In this document: positions 8,152 to 15,931 of the stretch, piece after piece
How positions within the stretch are numbered: position 1 is the stretch's first letter
How the letters are laid out: each line of letters opens with the position of its first letter
DNA from: an uncultured Prevotellaceae bacterium
GTDB taxonomy: Bacteria; Bacteroidota; Bacteroidia; Bacteroidales; Bacteroidaceae
DNA length: 18,735 nt
Direction of reading: 5' to 3'
Assembly (NCBI GenBank): GCA_947303695.1
Contig: CAMYYX010000019.1
Span: 1-18,735, forward strand
Made by a program: the position numbers and the translations under genes
Notes under the pieces: generated by a model
Told to the model about the DNA's origin: nothing
Database searches by the model: none
What the model saw: only the letters and a program-made list of their open reading frames with translations

Positions 8152-11100
8152 TCAGTTTTTGGTTTTCTTTTCTTTTTCTTCTTTCATTTTCTTTCTGAAC
8201 AGGGCTTTCCATGAGTCGAAGTCACGTTGGTAGGATATACCGATTCCCTGTGTGTTGAGTGTGGTCTTTGTGAAATATCGATCGTTGGTCTGATTATATG
8301 CCTTGATGAATGTGTTACCGTTTTCGGTCAGTCGCCACTTCACGTCGAAGTCGCCGATGAAGTTAGCTGTATTGGTCAGTGCATTGTCACGATAACCGAA
8401 GTTGCCATTGATGAGCAGGCGATCGTTCAAGAGACGTCCCGACAGGATTCCTTCGACATCAAGATCGTCCCAACCTTTTTCACCGGTTGACAGACCTGTT
8501 CCGAAGTTCCATTTGCTGTCTTGTCCGATGACGTTCGACAGCATCTGATTGATTTGTCCCGAAATGGTAGACGACAGCAGGGTGTTGACTGCCTGGTTCG
8601 ATCCCGAATTACCTGTGGCACGTGCATACTCGTTAGAGTAGAAACGACCTAATCCCAGCAAATAAATCATTTGCATATTCATCTCGTCTTCCGTACTGAT
8701 GAGACTCTTCACCAGCTGACGGGTTTCATCGTTGACGTTTGGCAGTTGAATATCGAATCCGAAGTTCATGTTGCCTAGTTTGCCTGTGATGTCCAATACG
8801 CAGATGACTTTCACTTTGCTGTTGGTGCCGAACGAATTACTTGCGGTGATGTCCTGTAATGGCACTGAGTTGATGATGTGGTGACAAATGAGGTGAATGT
8901 CGGCATCGAACGGATTGCCGTTAAACTCTACGTTGCTGCCTCGTTGCAAATCCAAGTCGCGGAAGATGATGTCCTGCAGATAGAGTCGGTATCGACCACC
9001 TTCAATCTGGTAGATGCCATTGAGCGAGAAAGGACTCTTGTTGTGATAGTGTGCCAAGAGGGACCCCGAACCATAGGTAGACATGTAGCCGTCTTCTACG
9101 TTATCCATACGGAGCTTGATTTCGCAGTCGGGATTGACATGAAGGCTGATGTCCATGAAGATGTCGCCTTGGTACACAAAGTTGTCATCACCTGCTTCTT
9201 CTATGTATTCTTCATCATCGTCATCGTCGTTGAACAATAGATATTTCTTGGGTGATTCCTGAGGTGTTACATCGTGGAACACAACGAAATTGCCTGAGTT
9301 GATGGCATCAGGTGTTGCGGCATCGTAAGCGAAGACACTTCCTCGTGTGGGGGTTACATCAGCTGTCATCCTCAGTGGATGTCCGTCAGACCCATGTATC
9401 TCGAGTGTCGCGTCTGCATAGACGGTGGCATAGAACTTATCTGAGTTGAATTCGTGTTCATCGTAGATGGTGAGATTCTGGGTGTTGATGACAAAATCGT
9501 ACTTGAAGTTCTTCATGTTCTTGTGGGCAAGTGTACCATTGACAATTGCGCCGTTACCGAGATTGTCGCTCAGGCGAATATCATTGAAGACGAACTGATA
9601 GGGTCGCAGACGTATGGTGTCATCAGGATTGATGTGATAATTCACGTTAGTTGCCCTCAGCCGCATATCGACATCAGCGCTGATATCACCAATCAGATTC
9701 ACATCGTTCAATGGACCGATGATGTGCAGCACACCATTGGTTCTTCCTGTGATATTACGGAACGTAGAGGCAAGGAACCCATTCAGGAACTCTGCATTGG
9801 TGTCGTGTGTGGTTACTTTCAAGTCCATGTCGTTTTGACTGGGTGCGATGAATCCTTCCACATCGGTTGTGCGGTTCAGTTCCTTATAGAAGTCGGTGAT
9901 ATGACCATTGACCCGAATACCTTTTATCGAGTTATCCCAGAAAGCCTGGATATAGCCGGTGCCGAGCCTACCTTCTTGCAGATGCATGTTGTTAACGATG
10001 AGGTTGGCGTTGAGGTGTATGTCGTTGTAGATGTTACTGATTTGTGCCCGTCCAGAAGCCTGTCCTTGGAAACGTACAGCGGTGAAGTCCACGATATCGG
10101 TGATATATGCTACTTCAATATTGTTAAGGTCGACGATGAGTGAATCAGACATCTTCTCAGAGACAGCACCATTGACAATGACCGACTGGTTTTCGTTGTA
10201 CATCTTCACGTCTGAACATACGATTCGGTCGTCATAATACTGTAGACGGGATGGTGCTATCTGCCATAAGGTGTCGTTGATAGTGAGTTGTGATTTATGT
10301 ATGTCGACTTTGGCGTTCATCTTTCCCAAACTGTCGGTAAAGGCGGTTGTAGCATAGATGGTTCCGTTTGTCATATTGGTTTTCTTGTCTTCCCAGTTGA
10401 CGAATGTTTCCAGCCTGTTGTCCTTTGCATCTGCGGTAAGCAGGTAGTTGATGGTTCTTTTGCCTTGTTTCTGTTTGGTATTGACGGATGCACTCATCAT
10501 TTGAGGTGAGTTGGTGCATAAAACATGGGTTCCAACATAGACACTCTCATTGTTGCTGATACGTGGTGCATCGATATTGACGGTCATGGTGTCAGCGACA
10601 GCATCAATGACTCCAACCATTCTTACAGGTTCTTCGAGGTTGTATTTGATGTCAATAAAATGTTTTAAGAACTCCGATGTCGTCAAAGTAACATCAAAGG
10701 CAAACTGATTGTGGTTCTCCTTTTTGTGATGCAGCAATGATGGTAGATGACCGGCCAACTGGTTCTTGAACGCGTCGATGATTCCTTCGGGCTCTATTCG
10801 TCCTTGTAGGTGTGCATCTGCAAAATCGCTATGGATATCAATTGTTTTATCAACACCTTCTTGACTGATGTTGACGTTGATATGGTCAACGCTTACGCTG
10901 TTTTCTTTGTCTGTAACACGAAGTTCATTGATGTCAATACTGCCTAGTAGCGTATTCAGGCTCTTACCTTGCATATCGATGTCAGCATCCATGTTAAACG
11001 ATTGATCTTCCAGACCGTCAGTTAGGTTCAACGTATGAGGAGATAAATTGTTCACATGCAGTTTACCTGTGATTTGCGAGTTGCGCTCGTTGAATGTGCC

Positions 11101-12612
11101 ATCGAACCCCAGATTTGCAAGTTCGTCAGCGATATTAACAACACCGTTGATTGTGCTATTTTTACGGGTAGCATCAATTGTGATGGCATTGTATCTGTGT
11201 CCTTTGTACTCGAAACCGTTTAGTTTGCCTTGTATAGAACCCTCAGGTAATTGGTTTTCGATAAGTTGTCCGTTCATGTTGAGGTCGATGGTACTGACTC
11301 CTAAATCTTGTGCTCCTAATAACTTACCGAGATTCAGCGCATCAGACTTCGTATGAGCCTCAATATTTTTGTTCTTTGATAGGTCGACGAATAACTGTAC
11401 GTTTCCCACTTCGCTCGTCAAAGTTCCATTTACGCTGGTCAGGTTGTCAGATTGTTGGATGGTACCAGTGTAGTCCATCGTTCCCAGATTCTCAACGATG
11501 GCAGGCATTTCCGAGTTGGGATTCAGTAGCTTGAAAAGGGTAGCTTTCGTGTCATTATTCAATGCTAACCGATTCACTTTGACATACAAGTCCTTGTTGT
11601 CTGTTTGTATGTTCCTTGCATAACCGTTGAGGTCAGCCATAAAAGAGCGGCTGTCAGTTTGCAATTTAAGATAATGAATGTCAATCTGTTCCTGTGTGCC
11701 TTCTATCCTAGCATTCAGTTGGAGTGGGGTAGTAAGGTCGCTGAGTTGTGGTAGCAACCCTTTGAAATCTACAGGAGTAATGTGCGAATTCTGTATCTCT
11801 GTTGCGAAACGAAATGATTTGTCTTTCTGATAATTCCGATATTCAGCGTAGAGCGAATCGATGCTCAGGACGGATTGATTGGTTTCCAACATGAGGTTGG
11901 TCATGTGTCCTTCTGTTTGGTTACCCTCAATCTGTGCCTCAAGTTTGTTTAATTGCAGTCCGCTATTCTTCTCGACGAAGTTCAACCGTTTCACCATAAG
12001 GTTCAGACTGTCATCTGTAAATGCTTTCAACGAAAGGGTGATGTCGAGATGGTCGACGTTGAGGTGGTTGAGGTCGAAAGTGTCCTTATGTGGTTCACTC
12101 TTAACATCATAGGTCAGGTGTCCCCTGCGCATGATGAACGAGTTGATGCGTAAGTCCACAGGATTCGATTCCTTCTTATCTGAAGAGAAGGCATCAATTA
12201 AAAACTGTATGTTTGATTGGGATTCCGCATTGTCTTTCTTGATGTGCAGTACAGGACCGAAAAGCTGTGCGTTAGATACCCTGATCTTGCCTTCAAGCAG
12301 TGCTATCAAGTTGATTTTGACAGATGTCCTGTCAACTCGAATCAGTTCCTCATGGTTTAGGTCTTCAATATAGAGGTCATCTAGAATCAGTCGGTTCAGC
12401 AATCCGGGTTTCACGCTGCCAATACGTACAGTACTTCCGATTTGTTCCGACAAAATATCAGCAGTCCAACTTCCAATCCCCTGTTGGATGGCAGGAATAT
12501 TGATTAGTATAATGAGGCATACATACACGATAAGTATGCCTGCAATGATACCTCGCGTTATTTGCTTAACCTTCTTGATAAGGCAATCATCTTTATTGCT
12601 GCGACGGCACAT
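8152..12612 (-). CDS. tamB: TamB-like translocation and assembly module protein (DUF490)
   Basis: A 1486-residue envelope protein with one N-terminal membrane anchor (residues about 21-39), a long repetitive beta-strand region of AsmA/TamB type, and a C-terminal TamB (DUF490) domain in roughly the last 400 residues. The family bridges the inner and outer membranes and helps in outer-membrane protein assembly or lipid transport. The ATG at 12612 lies within ribH, giving a 55-bp overlap. No ATG, GTG or TTG occurs between it and the membrane anchor, so a shorter start would break the anchor. The C-terminal half carries an acidic loop (residues 1129-1143, FNDDDDDEE then EEAGDD). It sits between ribH and nadE in the minus-strand cluster. 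No neighbouring tamA-like gene is in the window. Confidence 0.9.
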   Translation of the reverse strand: MCRRSNKDDCLIKKVKQITRGIIAGILIVYVCLIILINIPAIQQGIGSWTADILSEQIGSTVRIGSVKPGLLNRLILDDLYIEDLNHEELIRVDRTSVKINLIALLEGKIRVSNAQLFGPVLHIKKDNAESQSNIQFLIDAFSSDKKESNPVDLRINSFIMRRGHLTYDVKSEPHKDTFDLNHLNVDHLDITLSLKAFTDDSLNLMVKRLNFVEKNSGLQLNKLEAQIEGNQTEGHMTNLMLETNQSVLSIDSLYAEYRNYQKDKSFRFATEIQNSHITPVDFKGLLPQLSDLTTPLQLNARIEGTQEQIDIHYLKLQTDSRSFMADLNGYARNIQTDNKDLYVKVNRLALNNDTKATLFKLLNPNSEMPAIVENLGTMDYTGTIQQSDNLTSVNGTLTSEVGNVQLFVDLSKNKNIEAHTKSDALNLGKLLGAQDLGVSTIDLNMNGQLIENQLPEGSIQGKLNGFEYKGHRYNAITIDATRKNSTINGVVNIADELANLGFDGTFNERNSQITGKLHVNNLSPHTLNLTDGLEDQSFNMDADIDMQGKSLNTLLGSIDINELRVTDKENSVSVDHINVNISQEGVDKTIDIHSDFADAHLQGRIEPEGIIDAFKNQLAGHLPSLLHHKKENHNQFAFDVTLTTSEFLKHFIDIKYNLEEPVRMVGVIDAVADTMTVNIDAPRISNNESVYVGTHVLCTNSPQMMSASVNTKQKQGKRTINYLLTADAKDNRLETFVNWEDKKTNMTNGTIYATTAFTDSLGKMNAKVDIHKSQLTINDTLWQIAPSRLQYYDDRIVCSDVKMYNENQSVIVNGAVSEKMSDSLIVDLNNIEVAYITDIVDFTAVRFQGQASGRAQISNIYNDIHLNANLIVNNMHLQEGRLGTGYIQAFWDNSIKGIRVNGHITDFYKELNRTTDVEGFIAPSQNDMDLKVTTHDTNAEFLNGFLASTFRNITGRTNGVLHIIGPLNDVNLIGDISADVDMRLRATNVNYHINPDDTIRLRPYQFVFNDIRLSDNLGNGAIVNGTLAHKNMKNFKYDFVINTQNLTIYDEHEFNSDKFYATVYADATLEIHGSDGHPLRMTADVTPTRGSVFAYDAATPDAINSGNFVVFHDVTPQESPKKYLLFNDDDDDEEYIEEAGDDNFVYQGDIFMDISLHVNPDCEIKLRMDNVEDGYMSTYGSGSLLAHYHNKSPFSLNGIYQIEGGRYRLYLQDIIFRDLDLQRGSNVEFNGNPFDADIHLICHHIINSVPLQDITASNSFGTNSKVKVICVLDITGKLGNMNFGFDIQLPNVNDETRQLVKSLISTEDEMNMQMIYLLGLGRFYSNEYARATGNSGSNQAVNTLLSSTISGQINQMLSNVIGQDSKWNFGTGLSTGEKGWDDLDVEGILSGRLLNDRLLINGNFGYRDNALTNTANFIGDFDVKWRLTENGNTFIKAYNQTNDRYFTKTTLNTQGIGISYQRDFDSWKALFRKKMKEEKEKKTKN

Positions 12613-13049
12613 TCGTCACCCTTGTTGCCCATCTTTCCCCCACAGCGGTCGAGTGCCTGCTGCATATTGTTCGTTGTGATGAGGCCATAGATGACGGGTT
12701 TGGACTGAGTGGCGTTCAGGCGTGCCAGTCCATAGGTCGTGCCTTCACAGATATAGTCGAAATGTGGAGTATCACCACGAATCACGCATCCGATAGCGAT
12801 GACGGCATCAACATCCGTTTTCACCATCAGCTGTGCACCCATTACCAGTTCAAAACTCCCTGGCACTGTCTCTACCATGATGTCACTATCAGCTACGCCA
12901 TGTTTCATCAGTGTCTTTTTTGCACCATCGAGCAGTGCTCCAGTGATGTTGTCGTTCCATTCGCTAACTACGATACCAACTCTCATGCCCTTTGCATCGG
13001 GAACGCTGTTGATATCGTAGTCAGAAAGATTATGGTTTTTTGTCGCCAT
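12558..13049 (-). CDS. ribH: 6,7-dimethyl-8-ribityllumazine synthase
   Basis: RibH condenses 5-amino-6-ribitylaminouracil with 3,4-dihydroxy-2-butanone-4-phosphate to form lumazine, the penultimate step to riboflavin. The 163-residue protein has all family marks: VSEWND at the ribityl site (28-33), PGSFELV (63-69), and GCVIRGDTPHFDY with catalytic His96 (88-100). The C-terminus CGGKMGNKGDECAVAAIKM is standard, so its 3' end is genuine despite overlapping the tamB start. It begins 70 bases after the TPR gene, with no clear promoter in the gap. Other riboflavin genes are absent, which is normal for Bacteroidales, where ribH is separate. Confidence 0.96.
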   Translation of the reverse strand: MATKNHNLSDYDINSVPDAKGMRVGIVVSEWNDNITGALLDGAKKTLMKHGVADSDIMVETVPGSFELVMGAQLMVKTDVDAVIAIGCVIRGDTPHFDYICEGTTYGLARLNATQSKPVIYGLITTNNMQQALDRCGGKMGNKGDECAVAAIKMIALSRRLSK

Positions 13050-13119
13050 ATTTTATTGTATAAAAGCAAAAGACCAAGAAATGAACCATCCCTTTAGCCT
13101 TTCGCCGCGCATTAGCGCA

Positions 13120-13797
13120 TTATTTGCTAACTCTCTCGATGTACTTGTCTATCTCGGCATACAGCGGAGAATTGAAGTACTTGTCCTTGATTTCCTTGTA
13201 CAGCTCGAGTGCCTTATCTGCTTTGCCGAGTTCTTCGTACACTTCACCTGCCTGAAGAAGGAATATTGGACTAACTGCATCGTTGTTTGCTTTCTGTGCA
13301 GCCTTTACAAGTGTTTCAGCGCCCTTTTCGTTATCTCCCTTCTTTACATAGCAGTTACCGAGAGCGGCGATAGCACTTGGTGAAATCATCTGGTCATCCT
13401 GAGGATCAAATGACTCCAACATCTTGATTGCCTCGTCTAGCTTGTCAAGATTTACGTAGCACAAACCGGCGTAAGCTCTGGCAAGGTTCGCAGTAGATGT
13501 ACCGCTATACTCGTCGATTATTTTTAAGAATCCCTTCTCTTTTACACCATCACCGTTCAATGCCTGTTCATACTGCTCCATACCGAATGCATTCTGACTG
13601 GCAGCGATAGCTTCATTTGCTTCTGCTGTTTGGTTAGCCTTGTAGTGACGATACAGGAAAATACCTGATACCACGATGATAATCACTGCAAGGATTGCAA
13701 GAATCAACTTGAGGTGCTTTTCGATAAAAGCCTCTGACTTACTTAATTGTACATCAAGACCGATTACGTCGTTTGATGCTTTTTTGTTTTTTGCCAT
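13120..13797 (-). CDS. Membrane-anchored tetratricopeptide repeat protein
   Basis: A 225-residue protein with a cytoplasmic N-terminus, one membrane segment (residues about 31-49, LILAILAVIIIVVSGIFLY) and a periplasmic TPR-like region. The repeats are visible as NLARAYAGLCYVNLDKLDEA, SAIAALGNCYVKKGDNEKGA and FLLQAGEVYEELGKADKALE. The topology and length resemble the YfgM/TPR_21 family, which in E. coli associates with SecYEG and periplasmic chaperones, but the similarity is architectural and I infer the role only loosely. A promoter lies about 55 bases upstream and a terminator for the previous gene sits beyond it, so this is the first gene of the cluster that continues with ribH, tamB, nadE, ettA and the nuclease. 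Confidence 0.85.
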   Translation of the reverse strand: MAKNKKASNDVIGLDVQLSKSEAFIEKHLKLILAILAVIIIVVSGIFLYRHYKANQTAEANEAIAASQNAFGMEQYEQALNGDGVKEKGFLKIIDEYSGTSTANLARAYAGLCYVNLDKLDEAIKMLESFDPQDDQMISPSAIAALGNCYVKKGDNEKGAETLVKAAQKANNDAVSPIFLLQAGEVYEELGKADKALELYKEIKDKYFNSPLYAEIDKYIERVSK

Positions 13798-13851
13798 TTC
13801 TGTATTATTTAATTATTGTTTAGAATCTTCTAAGTGTGCCAATAAAGCATG

Positions 13852-13883
13852 CAAAGTTACTACTTTTTTGTGAAACAGAGAAA
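13852..13883 (-). promoter_or_regulatory. Promoter of the TPR-ribH-tamB-nadE-ettA-nuclease cluster
   Basis: On the minus strand, TAACTTTG (13859-13852) matches TAnnTTTG exactly. A near -33 box TTTC (13883-13880) stands 20 bases upstream, one base off TTTG. Start-codon distance is about 55 bases. Confidence 0.6.
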
Positions 13884-13956
13884 TAAAACCTAAAAAAAGT
13901 ATCAACTTTATCTTCTAATTGTCTGCTGGATTGCCTTTTCCTGTGTTTTGGGAACA

Positions 13957-13994
13957 GAAAAAGACAGTACCTGCGTTGCTATGGGTACTGCCTT
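13957..13994 (-). terminator. Terminator of the AMP-binding-like gene
   Basis: On the minus strand, an 11-bp stem AAGGCAGTACC/GGTACTGTCTT with one G-T pair (13984-13994 and 13961-13971) and a 12-base loop runs directly into TTTTT. It lies about 40 bases after the stop of the AMP-binding-like gene and before the TPR gene promoter. Confidence 0.8.
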
Positions 13995-14036
13995 GATTAA
14001 CTTATGAATGATTATTTTTGGGTGTTTCCTTCGTGT

Positions 14037-14954
14037 CTAGATGATCTGATAGGGGAAATCGATGCGCTGCAGGAAGGTTTCAATGTCTGGACTGAATCTT
14101 CCGCCTGTGACACTGACCATGAGGATGCAGCCTCCGAGTGCGAACATCATGCGTTTGCGAGCTTGCTTCAGCAGGTTGCGTCGTGCAATCGAACTGATCA
14201 TGTACGAGGGTGTGTTTGGGTTGTGCAGCATTGGCAGCACACGCTCTCTGATCAGCTGTTCTGCAGTCCCCGTATCCAGGCATACGAAATGTGGACGATA
14301 ATGTTTCAGACATTTCAACAGGGTGCCCGATGATGGTTGATTACCTGCCATAGCAACGTGGGCACCAATGGAAAGGGCCGCCAGAACTTCCTTGGCATCA
14401 ACACTGTTCTGATTGGCAAGCAACATCAGAGGTATGCGTGAATGGCGAAGGCTGCTGTAGCGGGTCTTGATGGAATCCGCCAGTTGCATAAACTCATATA
14501 CCTTCGTGGTTGCAGCGTGCAGATGTCCTGAACGGTCACGACGAAAATCAATGATGATGTCGTCATCAAGCGAGAACTGCATAATATTAATCCTGATGGG
14601 ACGATGTGAGGAAGGTGTGAGTAGGAGGTCTAAGTTGTCATAGCCGTCAAGACATAAGACTGGGGCAGACACATTATTTATATATTCTTTATCAGCGTTG
14701 CTGGCATTGTGAGGAACAATAACTGCTACGGCCCCATATGTCACAATGGCTGCCAGTTTGATGGCCCAAACCTCTGTCTCTTCGTTGGTGATAGCCACAC
14801 GATCGTTCTTATTGATTCCTTGTGTACTGAGAATATTGTGAATGTTGGTGATTCCGACGGCTAGTTCATTGTATGTAAGGTCGCGTCCCTTGCAATAATT
14901 GGTGAGCGCGATGCTTGCCGTTTCGTAGTCGTTGAATGGTTTTATGCGTTTCAT
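14037..14954 (-). CDS. Degenerate AMP-binding (acyl-CoA ligase-like) protein
   Basis: A 305-residue protein that resembles the N-terminal part of long-chain acyl-CoA ligases of the adenylate-forming superfamily. The start LTYNELAVGITNIHNILSTQGINKNDRVAITNEE, split here as LTYNELA (26-32) and GINKNDRVAI (46-55), is the standard entry. WAIKLAAIVTYGAVAVIVPH (63-82), LAALSIGAHV and FLQRIDFPY (294-302) also follow the family. However, the ATP-binding signature (usually TSGTTGxxKG) aligns with RRDRSGHLHA (138-147) and is lost. The protein stops just before the expected YGMTE motif, so the C-terminal lid domain and catalytic lysine are missing. The frame is otherwise intact, with its own promoter and terminator, so it is either a maintained pseudoenzyme or an early-stage pseudogene. 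Catalysis by the normal route is very unlikely. It is divergent from the LytTR gene. Confidence 0.75.
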   Translation of the reverse strand: MKRIKPFNDYETASIALTNYCKGRDLTYNELAVGITNIHNILSTQGINKNDRVAITNEETEVWAIKLAAIVTYGAVAVIVPHNASNADKEYINNVSAPVLCLDGYDNLDLLLTPSSHRPIRINIMQFSLDDDIIIDFRRDRSGHLHAATTKVYEFMQLADSIKTRYSSLRHSRIPLMLLANQNSVDAKEVLAALSIGAHVAMAGNQPSSGTLLKCLKHYRPHFVCLDTGTAEQLIRERVLPMLHNPNTPSYMISSIARRNLLKQARKRMMFALGGCILMVSVTGGRFSPDIETFLQRIDFPYQII

Positions 14955-14979
14955 GTGTATTGTTTTATTTTTTCGAGTG

Positions 14980-15012
14980 CAAAGTTAGCAATTGAACATC
15001 CTGTTATGCAAA
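14980..15012 (-). promoter_or_regulatory. Promoter of the AMP-binding-like gene
   Basis: On the minus strand, TTTG (15012-15009), a 21-base spacer and TAACTTTG (14987-14980) form a full Bacteroidetes promoter. Its -7 ends 25 bases before the start codon. The 20-bp repeat array begins 22 bases further upstream, a position suited to an activator. Confidence 0.75.
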
Positions 15013-15034
15013 AAATGGGGATAATTTATAATAT

Positions 15035-15111
15035 TTTGTGACTAAACGCGTCTATTTGTGACGAAATGCGTATATTTGTGACGAAATTCGGAGTTTTGAA
15101 AATTCGTCACA
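15035..15111. repeat. Phased 20-bp direct repeats with one inverted copy (candidate LytTR operator)
   Basis: TTTGTGAC begins at 15035, 15055 and 15075, an exact 20-base period. The units continue as TAAACGCG, GAAATGCG and GAAATTCG. A fourth, inverted copy AAATTCGTCACA lies at 15100-15111 and pairs with TGTGACGAAATT at 15077-15088 with one mismatch across an 11-base gap. LytTR regulators usually bind pairs of short direct repeats about two helical turns apart, and the next gene encodes one, so autoregulation is likely. The junction of units two and three also contains TATATTTG (15071-15078), which could act as a -7 element for the LytTR gene. Confidence 0.75.
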
Positions 15112-15130
15112 CTCAAATTTGGGATGAAAT

Positions 15131-15931
15131 ATGGCTAAAATATCAGATATTTTCTATCGATTCAACGTGCAATTGTTGTATGCACTGATGATTCCGTTCT
15201 CCTTTTTGGTCTTTGTTTTGATCTATCGTCCGTTCGACCTTGACGAGTTTCTTGATATGGGACGCGGACTGTATGCGTTCAATCTTGTGATGATTTCTTG
15301 TATTGTGTTGGTGACGCTTCTGATAACCCGACTTATTTTTTACTTCCTGCGAGGTCTTCTTCAGCTTTCGATGGGTTGGTATATCTTCTGGTGTTGTATG
15401 GAAGTGTTTGTGGTGGCTCATTTTGTCACATTGTATTTGTGGTTGATGCTACAACACACGATACCATATCTGGAAGTGTTGGGTGATGCTGTCTATTGGT
15501 TATCTTTCATCCTTGTATTCCCCTATGTGATCATCGGGCTTTCGTTGCGATTGGCAAACAATAAGATTGCTGACGAGCCGGATATGAAGTCTCGCATGCG
15601 ATTCGTAGATGTACATGGCAACTTGAAACTGGTGGCTCAGGCTGCGAAGGTGTTGTATATATCAGCTGAAGAAAACTATGTAAGCATCACGTATATTGAC
15701 AAAGAGAAGGAGAAGACGTACGTGTTGCGAAACAGCATGAAGAACATTGAGGAGATGTGTGAGCGTTACGGACTGTTACGCTGCCATCGTTCATATATTA
15801 TAAATAAGGAGCATGTAAAATCACTCCGCAAGGATAAAGATGGTTATATCCTTGCGGAGATCGATTCGGCGGACAAGCCACATATACCTGTCAGTAAAAA
15901 ATACTATGATACTTTAGCGGCATTGCTGTAA
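15131..15931 (+). CDS. Membrane-anchored LytTR DNA-binding regulator
   Basis: A 266-residue protein with four predicted membrane helices (residues about 14-32, 51-72, 82-106 and 116-141) and a C-terminal LytTR DNA-binding domain (about 165-266). The LytTR marks are VLYISAEENYVSI, YVLRNSMKNIEEM, LLRCHRSYIINKEHV (216-230) and the closing IPVSKKYYDTL. There is no phosphoacceptor receiver domain and no histidine kinase gene nearby, so a signal would be sensed through the membrane part itself. It is divergent from the AMP-binding-like gene, with phased repeats between. Its last 28 bases overlap the end of glmM on the opposite strand. The regulated genes are unknown; itself and the divergent gene are the obvious candidates. 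Confidence 0.9.
   Translation: MAKISDIFYRFNVQLLYALMIPFSFLVFVLIYRPFDLDEFLDMGRGLYAFNLVMISCIVLVTLLITRLIFYFLRGLLQLSMGWYIFWCCMEVFVVAHFVTLYLWLMLQHTIPYLEVLGDAVYWLSFILVFPYVIIGLSLRLANNKIADEPDMKSRMRFVDVHGNLKLVAQAAKVLYISAEENYVSITYIDKEKEKTYVLRNSMKNIEEMCERYGLLRCHRSYIINKEHVKSLRKDKDGYILAEIDSADKPHIPVSKKYYDTLAALL
15815..15859 (-). terminator. Candidate glmM terminator inside the LytTR coding region
   Basis: A perfect 13-bp inverted repeat CTCCGCAAGGATA (15824-15836) / TATCCTTGCGGAG (15847-15859) has a 10-base loop. On the minus strand it lies 45 bases after the glmM stop and is followed by TGATTTTAC, an imperfect T-tract. It falls inside codons 232-243 of the LytTR gene. Confidence 0.55.

Noticed and set aside
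8147..8212. A 22-codon N-terminal extension of NadE
   Set aside because: It is a charged lysine/glutamate stretch that overlaps the tamB 3' end. The glutaminase domain begins normally at the ATG at 8146.
9454..10143. A 229-codon open frame on the plus strand opposite tamB
   Set aside because: It is fully antisense to a well-supported TamB gene, has no recognisable domain and has no upstream promoter element. Long minus-strand coding produces such frames by codon bias.
13095..13120. Short GC-rich inverted repeat near the end of the TPR gene
   Set aside because: The GCGC stems are only 4 bases with no T-tract on the minus strand, too weak to be called a terminator between the TPR gene and ribH.
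13915..14036. Continuation of the AMP-binding gene past its stop codon
   Set aside because: The same frame stays open for about 40 codons (TRRKHPKIII and so on) but shows none of the expected YGMTE or lid motifs and runs through the terminator hairpin, so it is not a simple nonsense mutation of a full-length gene at that point.
15035..15111. Possible CRISPR array
   Set aside because: The repeat-to-repeat period is only 20 bases with no room for spacers, one copy is inverted, and no cas genes are present.
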